64,000 nucleotides of DNA from Sesamum alatum. Lineage: Eukaryota > Streptophyta > Magnoliopsida > Lamiales > Pedaliaceae. The number at the start of each line of letters is the position of its first letter. Positions within the stretch are counted from its first letter, which is position 1. The position numbers were made by a program, and so were the translations under genes. This document shows positions 43,416 through 56,200 of the stretch, one piece after another. The stretch spans positions 35,122,479 to 35,186,478 of the forward strand of contig JACGWO010000005.1 in the NCBI GenBank assembly GCA_034509735.1, given 5' to 3'. The notes beneath the pieces were generated by a model. That model was not told where the DNA came from and searched no databases. It saw nothing but the letters and a program-made list of their open reading frames with translations.

Positions 43416-44237
43416 TCCCCTCCTCAAGCTGGACGTGTAGGTAAATCCAACATGCCAAGCTTGGAGATCATAGCAAGAAACACTGGACCTGTGAGCGTCT
43501 TGGTGAAAACATCCGTCGGTTGAAGTCAGCGATGTAACATGTTGTGGGGACAAGAAGCCTTTCTTATACTTGTCACGTACCGGGTGGCAATCTATTTCTA
43601 GGTGTTTTGTCCTCTCATGGAACACCGGATTAGCTGTGATGTGCAAGGCGGCCTGGTTATCACAACACAATCGTATGAGAGTTCGAGCTTTAACTCCCAA
43701 GTCTAGCAGCAAGTTGTAAATCCACACCAGTTCACAAGTAGTGGTTCCCATACTTCGGTACTCAGCTTCAGCCGTTGATCTGGAAACTATTTGTTGTTTC
43801 TTTGTCTTCCAAAAAATTAGTGAGGAACCTAAGAAGATGCAATATCCCGTGAGTGACCTCCCAGTGTCTACACATGATGCCCAATCACCATCACAGTACG
43901 CCAACAAGTCGTGCACATTGTTATATGTTGGAAAGAACAATACTTTGGTAGTTGTCCCTTTGAGATACTTCAGTAGGTGTATTGTTGTGTCCCAATGTTG
44001 TTTACAGGGTGATTGCATGTAGTGGCTTAGTTGTTGCACAGCATGGCACACATCAGGTCTGGTGAAACCTAAGTACAAAATACGTCCAATCAGTCGTCTA
44101 TAGGTTTCAGGATGACTGAGGGCATTACCTGCTTCGGAGGTGAATTTTATTCCTGTTGGTAGAGGTGTTGTAGTAGCCTTGGCCATTGAGATTCCAACGT
44201 CTGCCAGCATGCCTGTAATGTATTTCATTTGTGTCAC
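43416..44237 (-). pseudogene. Copia A RNase H and end of RT
   Basis: The frame starts within the last part of RT (MKYITGMLADVGI, then YRRLIGRILYLGFTRPD, a conserved connection motif) and goes into RNase H with the acidic residues in YCDGDWASC, STAEAEYRSM and CDNQAALHI. The final part differs from the usual ending and reaches the purine tract. It is separated from the RT frame by a one-base deletion near 44330. Confidence 0.85.
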
Positions 44238-44260
44238 TGCAATACCTGCTGTGCTCTTAG

Positions 44261-45295
44261 CTATTTCAAGGCCAAGGAAATATTTGGCTGGCCCCAGGGC
44301 CTTGATGGAGTAAAGGTCATCAAGATACCCTTTACTTTTTGGATTTCTTCTTGTGAATTTCCTGCAGTCAAAATGTCATCAACATATACTAGTAATGCTA
44401 GCAAACCAGTGGACGTATTCTTGGTAAAGAGACAATAATCATTCTTGGACTGTTTGAAGCTAAACTCTTCAATTTTGGCATTGAACTCAGCGTTCCATTG
44501 CCTGGACGCTTGTTTCAATCCATAGAGTGAACTATGTAATTTGCAGACATGGCCTTCTGGGACTGTATAGCCTTCTGGGGTCCTCATATACATCTCCTCT
44601 TCCCATATTCCATGAAGAAATGCGTTATTTACATCTATGTGATGTAGTTCCCAGTTTAGGCTAGCTGCCACAGCCAACAGCATTCGCACAGTTACATGTT
44701 TAGCTATAGGAGAGAAGCTCTCTACAAAGTCCATTCCTTCCACCTGTGTGTACCCATTGGCCACTAATCTGGCTTTGTACCTGTCAATAGATCCATCTGC
44801 ATGGAGTTTAAGTTTATAAATCCACCTGTTACCAATGGCTCGTTTATCCTTAGGCAAAGGTGTCACTTCCCATGTCTTATTCCTTTCCAAAGCATCTAGT
44901 TTAATTTGCATTGCCTTTTTCCACTCATCATGTTTACAAGCTGGTGCGTAGTTCCGAGGTTCCCACAAATGTGTTAATGCACCCAAAAAACAAGTATGCG
45001 CAGGAGTGAAAACAACAGATAAGGAAGCATGATCAGTGTCTGCAGTGTTACAATGAAAATCTTGCATCCAAGCTGGTTTAGTGGAGGCTCTAGTGGATCT
45101 TCTAAGAGGTACAAGGTCATGTGTTTCTTCTGTTTCTGAGGTGTTAACAGTGGGTGCTGCAGCTGGGTGATCTTGGTTATCAAGTCCACTAAGGTCTTCA
45201 TCACTAGGGGACACAAGGTCCGGACATGTCACTGGATCTAATTGCCTTCCTGCATAAGGAAATACTTCTTCGTGGAATACTGCATCTCTAGACAC
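44261..45295 (-). pseudogene. Copia A reverse transcriptase
   Basis: Linker RRSTRASTKPAWMQDF, then RT with RYKARLVANGYTQVEGMDF, HHIDVNNAFLHG, YGLKQASRQWN and catalytic YVDD (LLVYVDDIL) all intact. The frame ends early near 44330 because a base is missing before the segment equivalent to the palm/thumb border. RNA-dependent DNA polymerase of the element; not functional as one protein here. Confidence 0.88.
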
Positions 45296-46631
45296 AAAAA
45301 GGATATGTTTTTGAGATCAAAGATTCTATAACCCTTTTGTCCTGCTGCATATCCCACAAAGATACCTTTAATGGCCCTAGGGTCAAATTTGCATTTGTTT
45401 GGTTGTGTGTTTGTGGCAAAGCACAAGGTTCCAAAAACTCTCATATGGTCATAACTAGGTTCCTTTTATGCAACAGTAGATATGGAGTTTTCCAGTTCAG
45501 AATTTGGGAAGGCAGTCTGTTAACAATATAGGTAGCTTTAAGCAAAGCTTCAGACAGAAAACACTGGGGGCATTAGACTGAAACATTAAGGCTCTTGCTA
45601 TTTGGAGGAGATGTTTATGTTTTTGTTCTACTACACCATTTTGTTGTGGTGTGTAGGTGCATGATTTTTGGTGCATTATTCCTTCTTTATCCATAAAATC
45701 TTGGCTTTCTTGCCCTACAAATTCTGTGCCATTGTCACTTCTGAAAACCTTAATTCTTTTACCAAATTGAGTTTGTGCCATTTGGTGAAATTTCTTAAGG
45801 ATAGACAAGGTTTGAGATTTTATTCATCAAAAAAAGTCCATATATTCTACTGTATCATCTACCAATGTTGACATGTAAGTGCAATGAGACAAGGAAAGTT
45901 GATTATACGGTCCCCATACATCTACATGCACTAGTTCAAACACACTTTTAGATCTGGATTGGCTAATTGGAAACTGCAATCTATGTTGCTTTGCTAAAGG
46001 ATAAGTTTCACACAAATTCAATGAAATTTTATTATCTTTCAAAAAGGAAGCTGATTGAGTACAAGTGCAGAACTGTGCCCTAGCCTCTTATGCCACAGAT
46101 TGGCATCTATACTATTAACTGTAAGTCCTAATTCCTGCAAATGTTGCAGTGAGTGCCTAACAGTGTGTTCTTTAAAGGAATTGTCATCCAAGACATATAA
46201 TTTGCCTATCAGCCTTCCTACAACCACAACTTTGTTAATCTTGTGGTAAGACAACCGGATGGTAGGAACTTGAATCTCACATTAGCATTGTCACAAAGTC
46301 TACTGACAGACAATAAATTAAAGCGTAAGGAAGGCACATGCAACACATTGCTATGCCTTAAATTGTTAGGAAGTAAAACATCTCCCATCGTATCAACACA
46401 TTGTTTTGACCCATCTGCAAGGTGTATGTATGTTTTAGACTTAACATGTTTAATGCTATCAAACAATATAACATCATTGCACATGTGGGAGGTAGCCCCA
46501 CTATCAATAATCCAAGATTTAGTACATCCAGAAATGAGTTTTGTGAGAGATGTACCTGCAAAGTCGTTGTATTCTTCGAAAGTGTCATCCCCAACAAATG
46601 ACCCTGCATCACTTTTTTCCTGTATTCTTCT
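45296..46631 (-). pseudogene. Copia A protease and integrase, fragmented
   Basis: Protease active site WIIDSGATSHM is readable near 46495-46530. GAG-pre-integrase (LWHKRLGHSS) is at 46039-46254 and the integrase core at 45497-46042, with VHVDVWGP, FRSDNGTEF and the CTYTPQQNGVVEQKH catalytic region. The integrase C-terminal part (RVFGTLCFA...GIFVGYAAGQKGYRIFD) is at 45238-45444. At least three frame changes separate these pieces, near 46040, 45810 and 45500. Confidence 0.85.
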
Positions 46632-47624
46632 TAGTTCAGTGCGAATGAATCCTGTAATTGACTCACTGTCGATGGCGTTTTGTGTCGATTCTTGACTATC
46701 AGTGGTACTGAGAGCTCTATTCTCAGAGGTGATCCTTTCTTCCTTTGTTCTACCAGACTTTTATTACCAGTCTGGAAAAACCATGTATCAAAAAAATTCT
46801 CTCTCAAGTGGCCTTTTTTTTTTTTTTTTACAGTGATTGCAGTACTGTGCCTTCTTTTCTGTGGGATTTTCTTTTTCCACTGGTTTGAAACACTATTTCC
46901 CTGATATCCTCTAGCATGCATGGCCATATTCTGGCGTGGTGTCATAGGATGAACTCACTTCTCGTTGTCTCTCTGTTCTCAAACACAATTGCATAGGCAC
47001 ATTCGGTAGAGGGTCATCTCAGAAATTTGACTCCTGATAGTGTCAAACGAATCATCAAGGCCCATCAGAAATTGCATAAGATGGTCTCTGTGGCTCAAGT
47101 CCGCCATTTTCTTTGCTACTCCACAACTGCAAGAGGGGGTCGCCACCAAACAACCCAACTCGTCCCATAATTTCTTGAGTTTGTTGAAGTACCCTGAAAC
47201 CGACAAACCTCCTTGGGTGGCTGATGCGATCTCCCTTTGCAGTTGGTATATCATAGGACTGTTGCCAACTCCAAACCTTGCTTCTAACTCGAGCCAAAGG
47301 TCTCTGGCTGTCTCAATGTACAAGAAAAAGACTCCACAATGTCTTTTGAGATCGAATTGAAATCCAAGACAGCACCATGCTGTTCGCTCTTTCTCATTGC
47401 TCAAAAGATTCATCTGATTCATCAGGCCTGGGGTTCTTTCCAATGATGAAACCCAGTTTCATTTTCGCCCGAAGCGCGATCCGAATAGATATGCTCCAAG
47501 ATAAGAAATTGGCGTCATTCAGTAAGTTTGACACGAGCACAACTCCTAGATTGTCTGTGGTTTGCACTCTCCAGACATCTAGATCCACTTCCACCTTCTT
47601 CCTTTTTCTTCTGGTTTAGGGTTT
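46632..47624 (-). pseudogene. Copia A gag
   Basis: Frames 47594-47394 (LNDANFLSWSISIRIALRAK) and 47443-46979 (LWLELEARFGVGNSPMIYQL, LMGLDDSFDTIRSQI) form the UBN2-type gag, joined by a frame change near 47400-47440. The zinc knuckle near 46810-46850 reads CNHC then a Lys run encoded by 16 consecutive A, then GH; the homopolymer itself throws the frame. The likely ATG lies near 47622 in yet another frame. Confidence 0.8.
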
Positions 47625-47704
47625 TCATTTTGGAATCTTTGCTATTTCTATTGATGTATTCAAGGTGTTTGCGAGGAAGAAAGTATCAGAGACCATCAAT
47701 TGAT

Positions 47705-47717
47705 GGCTCTGATACCA
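47705..47717 (-). other. Primer-binding site of Copia A
   Basis: Minus strand reads tggtatcagagcc directly inside the 5' LTR, complementary to initiator tRNA-Met. Confidence 0.88.
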
Positions 47718-48064
47718 TGAGAAGAAAAGGAGCTCAAGAACAAGAAATACGCAGCCATGGAGAAATCTGAACAAAGATTTTCAAGTAGTAAAAGATGGAT
47801 GTTGTACAGCACTGGTGAAGTCTATAAATAGGCTTCATTAACACTAATTAACTACTTAGCTCAACAACTTAACCGCCTAACCTAACTATTAAACTGCTAA
47901 GTTGTTTAATCACTTGAAAAAGCGCACTAGCACCAAACAATAATGAAGTGCGACTCTAATTTCTAACAAAAGGGTCCAGCAGAGCATACAACGCATTTAG
48001 CAATTTACGCCTTTTGGACAGCATTAAGGGCACCTTCATTAAGCGCACTTTTCACCACTTTTCA
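47718..48064 (-). repeat. 5' LTR of Copia A
   Basis: 347 bases, TG...CA, about 99% like the 3' LTR; right target duplication ttttt at 48065-48069. Confidence 0.92.
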
Positions 48065-48166
48065 TTTTTCATGGTGGAAAAGTTAGTTTTTACATTGGTT
48101 TTATTTTATCGTAATTAATAATAGTTATTTATTACAATTTTTAGTCATAGTAATTAAAAATATAGG

Positions 48167-48430
48167 TGATGTGGTAGTGGTTTTTAGTGAAGAATTAATC
48201 GAAAAAGATTGCCTCGACACAATTACACCCCAAGTCCTTAGAGAGAGAAATATTATATGAGTAGTCAAATCAATGAATAGTAACTTAGCATTAAAAAATA
48301 ATATATCTTGTATTTATAGTGATTTGGTTATTTTATGGTGTGATAGAGTGCATATGTTTATCATGTGGTAGACCCGACAAATTACTCTTATGCCCTTGTG
48401 AGTAAATCTTAATTACTATTATATACATCA
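48167..48430. mobile_element. Solo LTR (264 bases) with 5-base target duplication
   Basis: Begins TGATGTGGTAG and ends ATACATCA, short inverted termini of LTR type (TG..CA, tgatgt/acatca). It is flanked by atagg at 48162-48166 and 48431-48435. The host miniature element continues directly on both sides. No internal retroelement sequence, so it is probably the product of LTR-LTR recombination. Its parent element is not in the window. Confidence 0.75.
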
Positions 48431-48458
48431 ATAGGCAATAGTAATTTTTTTTCAAGTG

Positions 48459-49269
48459 CTGCCTAATTTTCACTAAACATATAGTATACATTGATGGTAA
48501 AAGATTTGTTTACATCTGGTTGGTTTGGTTTCCAAAACTTAATTAATTGATTTTAATAAATTCTTATTGCTCACAGCTAAGAGCTGCTGACAGCAATGAA
48601 TACTTATTTTAATTGAATAATCAATTTATTAGTTCAGGACACAATTATTTTTCTAGTAAATAATAAATATCGTACAAGTCTCAACCTACCCAAGTTTTGG
48701 CATTTTGTGATACTCAAATATTCTAACAACGTGAGATGGTGAAACTTTATGGGTCCATTCAAAACTATAGGTCAAAAAGAGGTAGATTAATAATCAGTAG
48801 TTGATCGGTCCAACAAATCAATTTTAAAGCATAATTCAGGTGTTCACATTAAAGAATCATATATGTTCAATTTGCCTATTCTTTTATAGAAGCAACAATC
48901 TTAATTTTATGCACGTATTAATTTCTATATAAGATATTAAATTAATTAAATGTATTGTAATTTCAAAAAAGTTCCATCCAAGAATAGTAATAAAGGAATC
49001 AAAAAAATTATTGCAAAGTGTATTTTTTTTTTACGAATATTAGAAAAGTAAATAAACCCACACCCCGTTTTTCAGAAATAGAATCCAGAATTTAGTAATA
49101 TTTTAATTGTGAGATTTCAAACTTGTACTTGGATAAGACTTTTCTCATCAAATAATTACTAGATTGGATTTTTATTCTAAATTATGTTGCATTTTATATC
49201 CATTAATATATTCAGCCACATGAATTACTTTGATGTTATACTTGTTAATTAACGGATAAATTACATTTT
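48459..49269. other. Gene-free AT-rich spacer
   Basis: No gene, RNA or clear element boundary was recognised. Confidence 0.5.
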
Positions 49270-49464
49270 TAGTCTTGTAATTTTAGCGGGCTTAAATGTA
49301 TTTTTGGCCCATAACTTAGGTCATTAGTATTCTTCCGTCCTTTAACTTTCTAGGATAGTATTTTCACTACAAGAAAAGCTTAATAGCAATGAAAAAATTT
49401 ATTGTTGAAAGTCATCGTCGAGCTAATCGCAAGTAAAATTCTCGTTGCTAAAATTACACTATTT

Positions 49465-51121
49465 TTCGAGAAAAGGGCGTGAAAAGAGTTTAAACAAAGC
49501 CACACACGAAAGCATACCACTAGAAGTTCAAGTAGTAACCAAGCCTAGGCTAAAAACAAGAGCAAATTAGAAAAATGCAGAAGCCCAGGTCCCAAGTGCT
49601 GCTCTCAATCAGGTGAGTTTGACGGGCCGAACTTGGTGAAGAGCCTCGAAGGAGAAGAGCATCCGTGCACCCAGTAACAACCTCCATTGGCGCCTGTCTG
49701 TAGCTTCAAAAATCCCTATGTTACGGCTCCAACATATGCATCAGGAACATTCCGAATTCTCTGCCATTGACCTCCCATGAACATGCCGCAATCCACCCAA
49801 ATAGTCCTAACTGGACGCCCCCACGGATGCCCACGGCAGCCCCGACAGAGGCCCACACCTGACGAGCGAACGAACAATGCAGCAAGGGTGCCAAGTATCT
49901 TCCAGTCCCTGTGCACCACGAGTACATTCCCCAGGCCAAGCTTACCCTCGTTTCTAAAGGTTCACGTTAACCGGGAGCGCATTACGTATGTTCGCCAAGC
50001 GAAAAAGTTGTACCTTTAGGGGAACGTTGGCTCGCCAAAATGAATTTCCAGGGTTAGCCTCCGTATCACCTGGATGAGCGGTTTGAGGTCGATTCCTTCC
50101 CCCTCCATGGAAGATCGCGAGTGAGTACGCACTCCGTACAAGTGAACTGCTCCCCTGTCCATAGATGCCAAACAGTCTATCCTCCCTCGCCTCCTTATCA
50201 AGTTATGATGAGCAAGGATGCATTCGGCGTCCATCAGAACGACAAACATTCCCTTCCTCCGAATCGCGTTGTTCAGTTCCATTCACCAACCCCCTTCCTC
50301 ACATAATGTGTTACTAGACTAGTAGCCTTTGTGTGCAACGGGAGAACTGTTTCGGTACAACCTCAAGCTTTTTTTCGGTGGTTCGGGAGGTGAGCCCAAT
50401 CCACAATCTCCAGCCAGGTAAACGGGGATCTAAAGGTGAAGCGACGGGGGGAGCCAAGGATCACCCCATGAGCCAAATATTGACATGGCTTACCATCCCC
50501 CACGCATACCACCGACAGCCGCGCAGAATCAACCGATCCAGTTCAACGTGATTCTCCCATGAACCGATAAGATAGTGGCATCGCCAAGTCACGTATACGA
50601 TGGGGTTGCTACCCACAAGTAGCCCCCAAAGAAAGAGAAGACATGTGAGGAAAGGGGATAGGTACTTGTGTGTTCCAGGACATCCTGGCCTCAAGTAGGC
50701 TCCCCGGTATGTTGTCAAACGTTAATACACGCACCATGCTGCTTTACGCCAATAAAGCACGCTGCTGGAATAGCACCGAAGAAGCTGTCGGAGAAATCCT
50801 GAAACCTCTAAGCATTGATCTGGTCCGCGGTGCGAAAGCTTCGGCTATCACGACCTCAATGGAGGTCCCTGTGGTGACACGGTACTATGCTGCAAAAGAA
50901 TCTGTGGCAGCCAAGCCCTATCGATTTCGACAAAGGACATCCTTTACTAGGGGCCTATGCCGCGGTAGGAATCAATAATATATAATTCAATCACGAATCT
51001 CGGACTGCTTGAATGACGGGCTTTGATAAAGGCACCGATATGATTACCTTGCCTGCCGAGAGCCGTTTTGTAACACCATATTCTGGAGCTCGTCAGTCTC
51101 AATACTCCCTTACTCTTCTTC
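49465..51121 (-). pseudogene. LINE ORF2 C-terminal region, heavily frameshifted
   Basis: Recognisable pieces in order on the minus strand: at 50718-50461 text like the post-RT domain (LLVGSNP, TWRC, GSWE, RGCRW, VNIWL). Near 49880-49850 comes the reverse-transcriptase zinc-finger region (LLHCSFARQVWASV). Between them the frames change constantly and many residues look inserted. See the finding on sequence quality for this stretch. Confidence 0.6.
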
Positions 51122-51484
51122 TGTTAAGAAATTCTCACTCTAAACGACTACAATACTGAATGCCCTCAGACTGTTCCATATGTAAATAATTCTGTGTCTC
51201 TAACTTATGCATTTAAAGAGGAGTACACAAGCTAAATTTATATACACAAAAAGGGAAATACATCTCCCTTAACAGAAATATCTAACTTTGCTCCTAGACA
51301 GATCTGCTTAAAACTTACTGATGTGAACTAGAGACATACACCCCACATAACAAAATATAAAACTAATAACAAAGCTCTACAAGTTAAAAAACAATTACGG
51401 CTAGCAAGCAAAAAGGGAGGCGCAAAATTGAAGTAAAATTAGTTCCGGGTACCCTGTGAACCCTGATACCATTATTCTTCTACA
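51122..51484 (-). repeat. 3' LTR of Copia C, expanded by small insertions
   Basis: 363 bases, aligned with the 298-base partner mainly by adding 1-4 base insertions here (for example gactgttccatatgtaaat against gactccattgtaaat). Confidence 0.75.
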
Positions 51485-53200
51485 ATGCCCCCCCTCAACG
51501 GTGGCGCGTGGGACAGCACAGGCAGACCAACTTTGAGAAGAGAGACGCCTACGGACCGTGCCACAATTCAGCGAACCCTTAAGCGTTGAATAGCGCTATG
51601 CCAGCTGAGCCTCGCGCACTGTACTCGCGCGATGGGGGAACATGCGCACATGTGAGGCAGGGATGGACGAACCCAGTTTGTAACTGATCGGCGAACTACT
51701 AAATGGGCCAATCATATATCGAATGTTTTGTAGTGGCGCTCTGTGGGGCAAGAACGGGGTTTGGCGGAAGATGTGGATGCGCACACCTATTGTTGCCCAA
51801 AAAGCGGAGATATACGGAGTTGTACAGAACGTGTTGAAAGTGCGCGGAGAGAAGGTTAGAGAAGCACATAGGATTTCAAGACGGCTGCCCCCTCCGCGAT
51901 GCTCTGATAGCTTCGGCCATCCGGCGGAAAGAACGAGACACCTAAGCGGCTTTCTAATGAGTCTCAAGAAGAAAACCGAGGAGAAGATCCCAAAAGAAAA
52001 TAAACGCAGAAGCCTACTGATAGAACGACGGGAATCAACACCAGGAGAAGCCCCGAAGAAGCGTCTGTGAAAAAAAAAAAAAAAAAAAACATGAACAACA
52101 AATAAAAAATGAAGACACGGAGAAGAGGCTTTCTCGGCTGGCAAGAGAAAGCCCCAAGGAAGATGGTACCTCGGAATCGTACGAGATCAGCGCGGATAGA
52201 ACTATAAGCCACACATACATTATGCAGCCAGCATGCCAATGGGACAGGACCTGGTCGCACGGCTGTTTATCGAAAAATAGAAAACTGGTTGACTTACTCA
52301 TGCTGGAGTTCGAACCCCTCATCCTCGCGAGACAGGCGCGAAGGAAATCTCTCGTCTATCGAGGTGGCGCCCTAGTGCCCAATTTGCCATATATCAGCAG
52401 AACGCCGAATCCAAACCAGCGGCCTATATGAACCAAGCCATCGATCCAGGCAAGAGTTGAATCCTACCTGATCAATTAGGCCAAACGGAATAGCCACTAG
52501 GCAGAACTGGAGTGGCAGACAAGTTTAGTCCCTGCAGACGATTGTGCATCCGAAAAGAATATCAAGTAGATACGTTTTCTGTTGTGAAACCAATTATGAC
52601 CAATGCGGCTGATCTGGCCCAACTCTAAAAACCAGAAAATTACTTTTGGCGCTGCCCAAGATCTTTATAGTGATAACAAGTATCTATATGATTGAGTCTC
52701 TTGATTTAATAGCAACAAGCTCATTCATGTGATCTCCAGTCACAAGAGGATGTCGTTCACGACGCAAACACCAAGCAAGGGGCTACACCAAAGGCGAGCG
52801 TCAGTCGAAAGGAAGCATAGCTAGAACAGTCTTCCGAGTGCGTGTGTTCCCCCTCAGTCAAGGATATTCTCACCCAAAACAGGGAAACAAATGGTGACAC
52901 TGAGCATACTTTGAGAAGAAAGTCCACCACCTAAAGCTCATGACAGGCTTGTATTCATCAATATAAACTACTATCATGGTCAAACGCAATGTTAATCACG
53001 CTAACTCACAATTAACATTTCCATCTTGTCCGCAGACGCCTTGCTTTAAGGCCATTAAAGTGATAGCGTTTTAATTCGACATCCACTGGCCCGCGATACA
53101 ACAAATAGAATAGCTTTACCGGAGGATATTGATATTAATACCTCTTCATCTCAATACGATCAGTTAGAACCAAGCGTTATTAATATCAAAGCTTGTAACA
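51485..53200 (-). other. Copia C 3' internal region, unreadable
   Basis: By position this should hold the rest of RT and RNase H, but I recognise no Copia motif in any minus-strand frame. The longest frame (51596-52144) contains a Phe run from a poly-A tract (52070-52089) and is not credible as a gene. GC content is higher than in the rest of the element. Confidence 0.4.
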
Positions 53201-56200
53201 CGAGGCATCCTTTAGAGACTGACTACTGCAAGAAAACCCTGACCATAACAGTAATTTAGCCACCCAGCATCGAAAAATACTATCAAAGTAGTCAATCCCC
53301 TTCGACGTCTTGGTTTGAGCCACTTAGCTACCAACTCGCGCCTTATACCTTTGGATAGGTTCCAATCAGGGTTGAGTTCCTGTAGTTTTGAAAACCCAAC
53401 GGCTCCCAATAGCCTCTCATTTTCCACGGTGGCAAATTCACCCAAAATCCCATGTTTCGATTCTTCTCAAAGCAGCCGTAAAGCTCCTGTTCTCATGGCT
53501 TGATCTCAATACTAGCGTATCTGTACAAGCCTGACTTAGTAGGTCCTCGGCTAGGTATCCTGCATAGAAGACAAGAGTGCCCACAAACGATATGTGTGCA
53601 GGACTATATGCGGCAGGAATGCAAGTAAACATGATTTAACAGCACAGTGACATACATAATCATCCAGCCAAGCCGGTTTGGGGACGATCGAAAGGGACCG
53701 TCTGGAGCTGTAATATGAGTAGATGGAGAGGGAAGAGCTCGAGGAGGAAGAGGAGATGGGGCTGAATCTGGAACTGAGTTTGTAGGTTGGTTTGCTGTTG
53801 GTGAAATATCGAAAGTAGGTTCTGATGGTGATGCTGCATAACAGCAAGAATATCAGTGTCATCCATATTCGGTCTTAAAGAGAACCAGGAGGTAAGGGAA
53901 TAGATGTTGAGGGGGAGTGCAAGTATGGGAAAATAGTCTCATGGTAAGACTACATCCCTAGAGTGAAAAATGACATGTGTTTTTAGATCAAGACCCTTAT
54001 AACCTTTATGTTGGTGACTATAACCGAGAAAAACACATTTGTGAGCTCTTCGTCAAATTTCTATTTCGATGGGGAGACATTAGAGGCAAAACACAGGCAC
54101 CGAAGACCCTATAGGTTGGAGTAGGTTGGTGAGTGGCCATGAAGGACTTTGTATGGTGATTCCAATGAGAAGAGGTGTAGGCAGTCTGTTGACTAAATAA
54201 GTGGCTGCAAGGATACTTTCCCCCCAAACTTCCTAGGGATATGAGACTGGAAAAAACAAAGCTCTTGCTATATTAAGAAATATGCCTATGCTTCTTTCGA
54301 CCACCCCATTTTGTTGTGGTGTATGTGGACAAGACCTTTGGTGAGTTATGCCAAGAGAGGTGAATACTGTGAGGCATTGGGAGTTTACGAACTCTGTTCC
54401 ATTATCTGATCTTACTGTCTTTATTTTGGAGTTGAATTGCGTAGAGATCATTTTGCAAAAACATCCAAGGTTTGACACACTTGTGTCTTGTATTTGAGGA
54501 GGTAAGTCCATAGTCTCCCGACTAAAATCATCTACAATTGTTAAGAAGTAATTGCAGCCACTAGTGAAGTGATATATGGCCCCCAAAGGTCAATATGTAT
54601 GGAGTTCAAAGACATGACTAGACCTTGTATATCTTTAGTAGTGAAAGGCAATCTGGTTTGTTTTGCCATAGGGCAGATCATACAATCATTAATTCTTTCA
54701 GAGTTGGTGAATACAGGAGTGTGTTTAAGAACGGTCACAGAAGGGTGTCCAAGCCATCTGTGCAGAGTTCATTACTACAAAGCTGGAATTGAAACAAGCG
54801 CATTTGAACAGAAGCATGATTAACAGTAGTGGAATCAAAGGATGTATTATCCCACGATGTAAAGGTTCCCTCGTAGCCTGCCTACTGCTATGAGTTTTCT
54901 TAGTCTCCCGGTACCTGTAGGAAGCAACATCAGAGTGAAAAATCACCTCGATGGAAGATGTTGAACAGAGCTTACGTACCGATAGCAGGTTATATTTTAA
55001 AAACTAGGCACAACCAAGACCTCTGTGAGCACAAGAGTGTTATGTAAGACTGCAGTCCCTACGTGAGTAACAGACTGAGTAGTGCCATCAGGAAGGTGTA
55101 CCAAAGTGGATGAGAAGAAGATGAAACATGCTTCAGAATTTGTTTATGTGCACACATATGGTTAGTGGCACCAGTATCAACTATCCAAGAACATAAAGAA
55201 CTATAATGTAAGCTTGTAAGAGCACAACGCTTACCAGCAAAATCATCGAGTTGTGCGAAATTGGCCTGCAGCGGATCTTGCTGCACTGGACCTCCTCCTC
55301 TTACTAGTCTGATCAATTACTGCAGCAGAGCTTCCTTGGCATCCACTTTGTGTTGTGATTCTTTCCTTTCACAAATCTCCACATTGTTCCCCCTGATCAG
55401 TCTACTTTCTTTCCTTTTCTTCTCAATGAGTTCCTTGTACCAATCGGGAGTCCCGTGAAATTTGAAATAGGTTTCCTGAGTGTGTCCGGGTTTGTCACAG
55501 TTATCACAATGTTGATTTTTTCTTATCCATGTAGGGTCTGCGTTGATCCCCTCCTCTTCCTCCTTGTTCCCTTTTACCTCCAGTCCTAACCTGCATTGCA
55601 ACATTCTCCACATTCTCTGTACTCTCCAAGTTCATTTCTCTCTGTTTTCTACTCTCAAGATCATTGAATATGCCTGTTTATTGAGGGAACCGGTCATTAC
55701 TAGCAGCTGATCTCTCATATGATTGAAGTTGTCGCTTAACCCCATCAGGAACTGTATCAGCTTTGTGAATAAGCTTGATCTGCAATCGCCTTAGGGGCTC
55801 CACAGGTACAGCCCCCACAGGTACATTGTGGAGTGGGCATCAATACATCTAGCTCATCCCACACACTCTGTAACCTTGCAAAAGATTCTATCACTGAAAC
55901 ATTGCCTTGCGTCAAGGACGCAATTTCTCGCTGTAGCTGATATAGATGTGGCCCATTACATTCCCTATATCTCTCTTCCAAAGTTAGCCACAAGGTTCTC
56001 GATGACTTCACATACATGAAACCCTTACTGATTTCTTTTTGAAATTGAGTTCAATATCCAGGTGGTAACCATGCTATCCACCCCGATCCACTGCTCAAAA
56101 TGTTCATCAGTCGCATTAGGTTTTGAAAGCGTGCCATCAATGAAGCCTAACTTCATTTTGGCACGCAAAGCTCGCTGGATCGCATGACTTCAGTTGAGAT

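Larger units (their letters stand above)
43069..48064 (-). mobile_element. Ty1/copia retrotransposon A, 4996 bases, two LTRs
   Basis: Both LTRs (43069-43415 and 47718-48064) are 347 bases, start TGAGAAG and end TTTTCA. They differ by four substitutions and two single-base indels in my hand alignment, about 1%. The element is flanked by ttttt at 43064-43068 and 48065-48069. A tRNA-Met primer-binding site lies inside the right LTR at about 47705-47717. A purine-rich tract (gaggagggga, minus strand) abuts the left LTR. The order gag, protease, integrase, RT, RNase H is that of Ty1/copia. Several frameshifts break the polyprotein. Confidence 0.93.
42872..48458. mobile_element. CACTA-type miniature element split by a Copia and a solo LTR
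   Basis: Starts cactacaagaaatttaat and ends ttttcaagtg, flanked by the trinucleotide ctg on both sides (42869-42871, 48459-48461). Removing the Copia with one copy of its ttttt duplication (43069-48069) and the solo LTR with its duplication (48167-48435) leaves about 317 bases. These match the uninterrupted relative at 25550-25869 throughout. Confidence 0.75.

Noticed and set aside
51596..52144. 182-codon minus-strand frame
   Set aside because: Contains a Phe run from a poly-A tract, no known motif, and lies in the block where sequence quality is doubtful and where Copia pol is expected.
49465..53600. Bacterial or organellar contamination suggested by the higher GC
   Set aside because: Plant LINE and Copia motifs, LTRs and purine tract are present across the block and join correctly with the flanking parts of the same elements.
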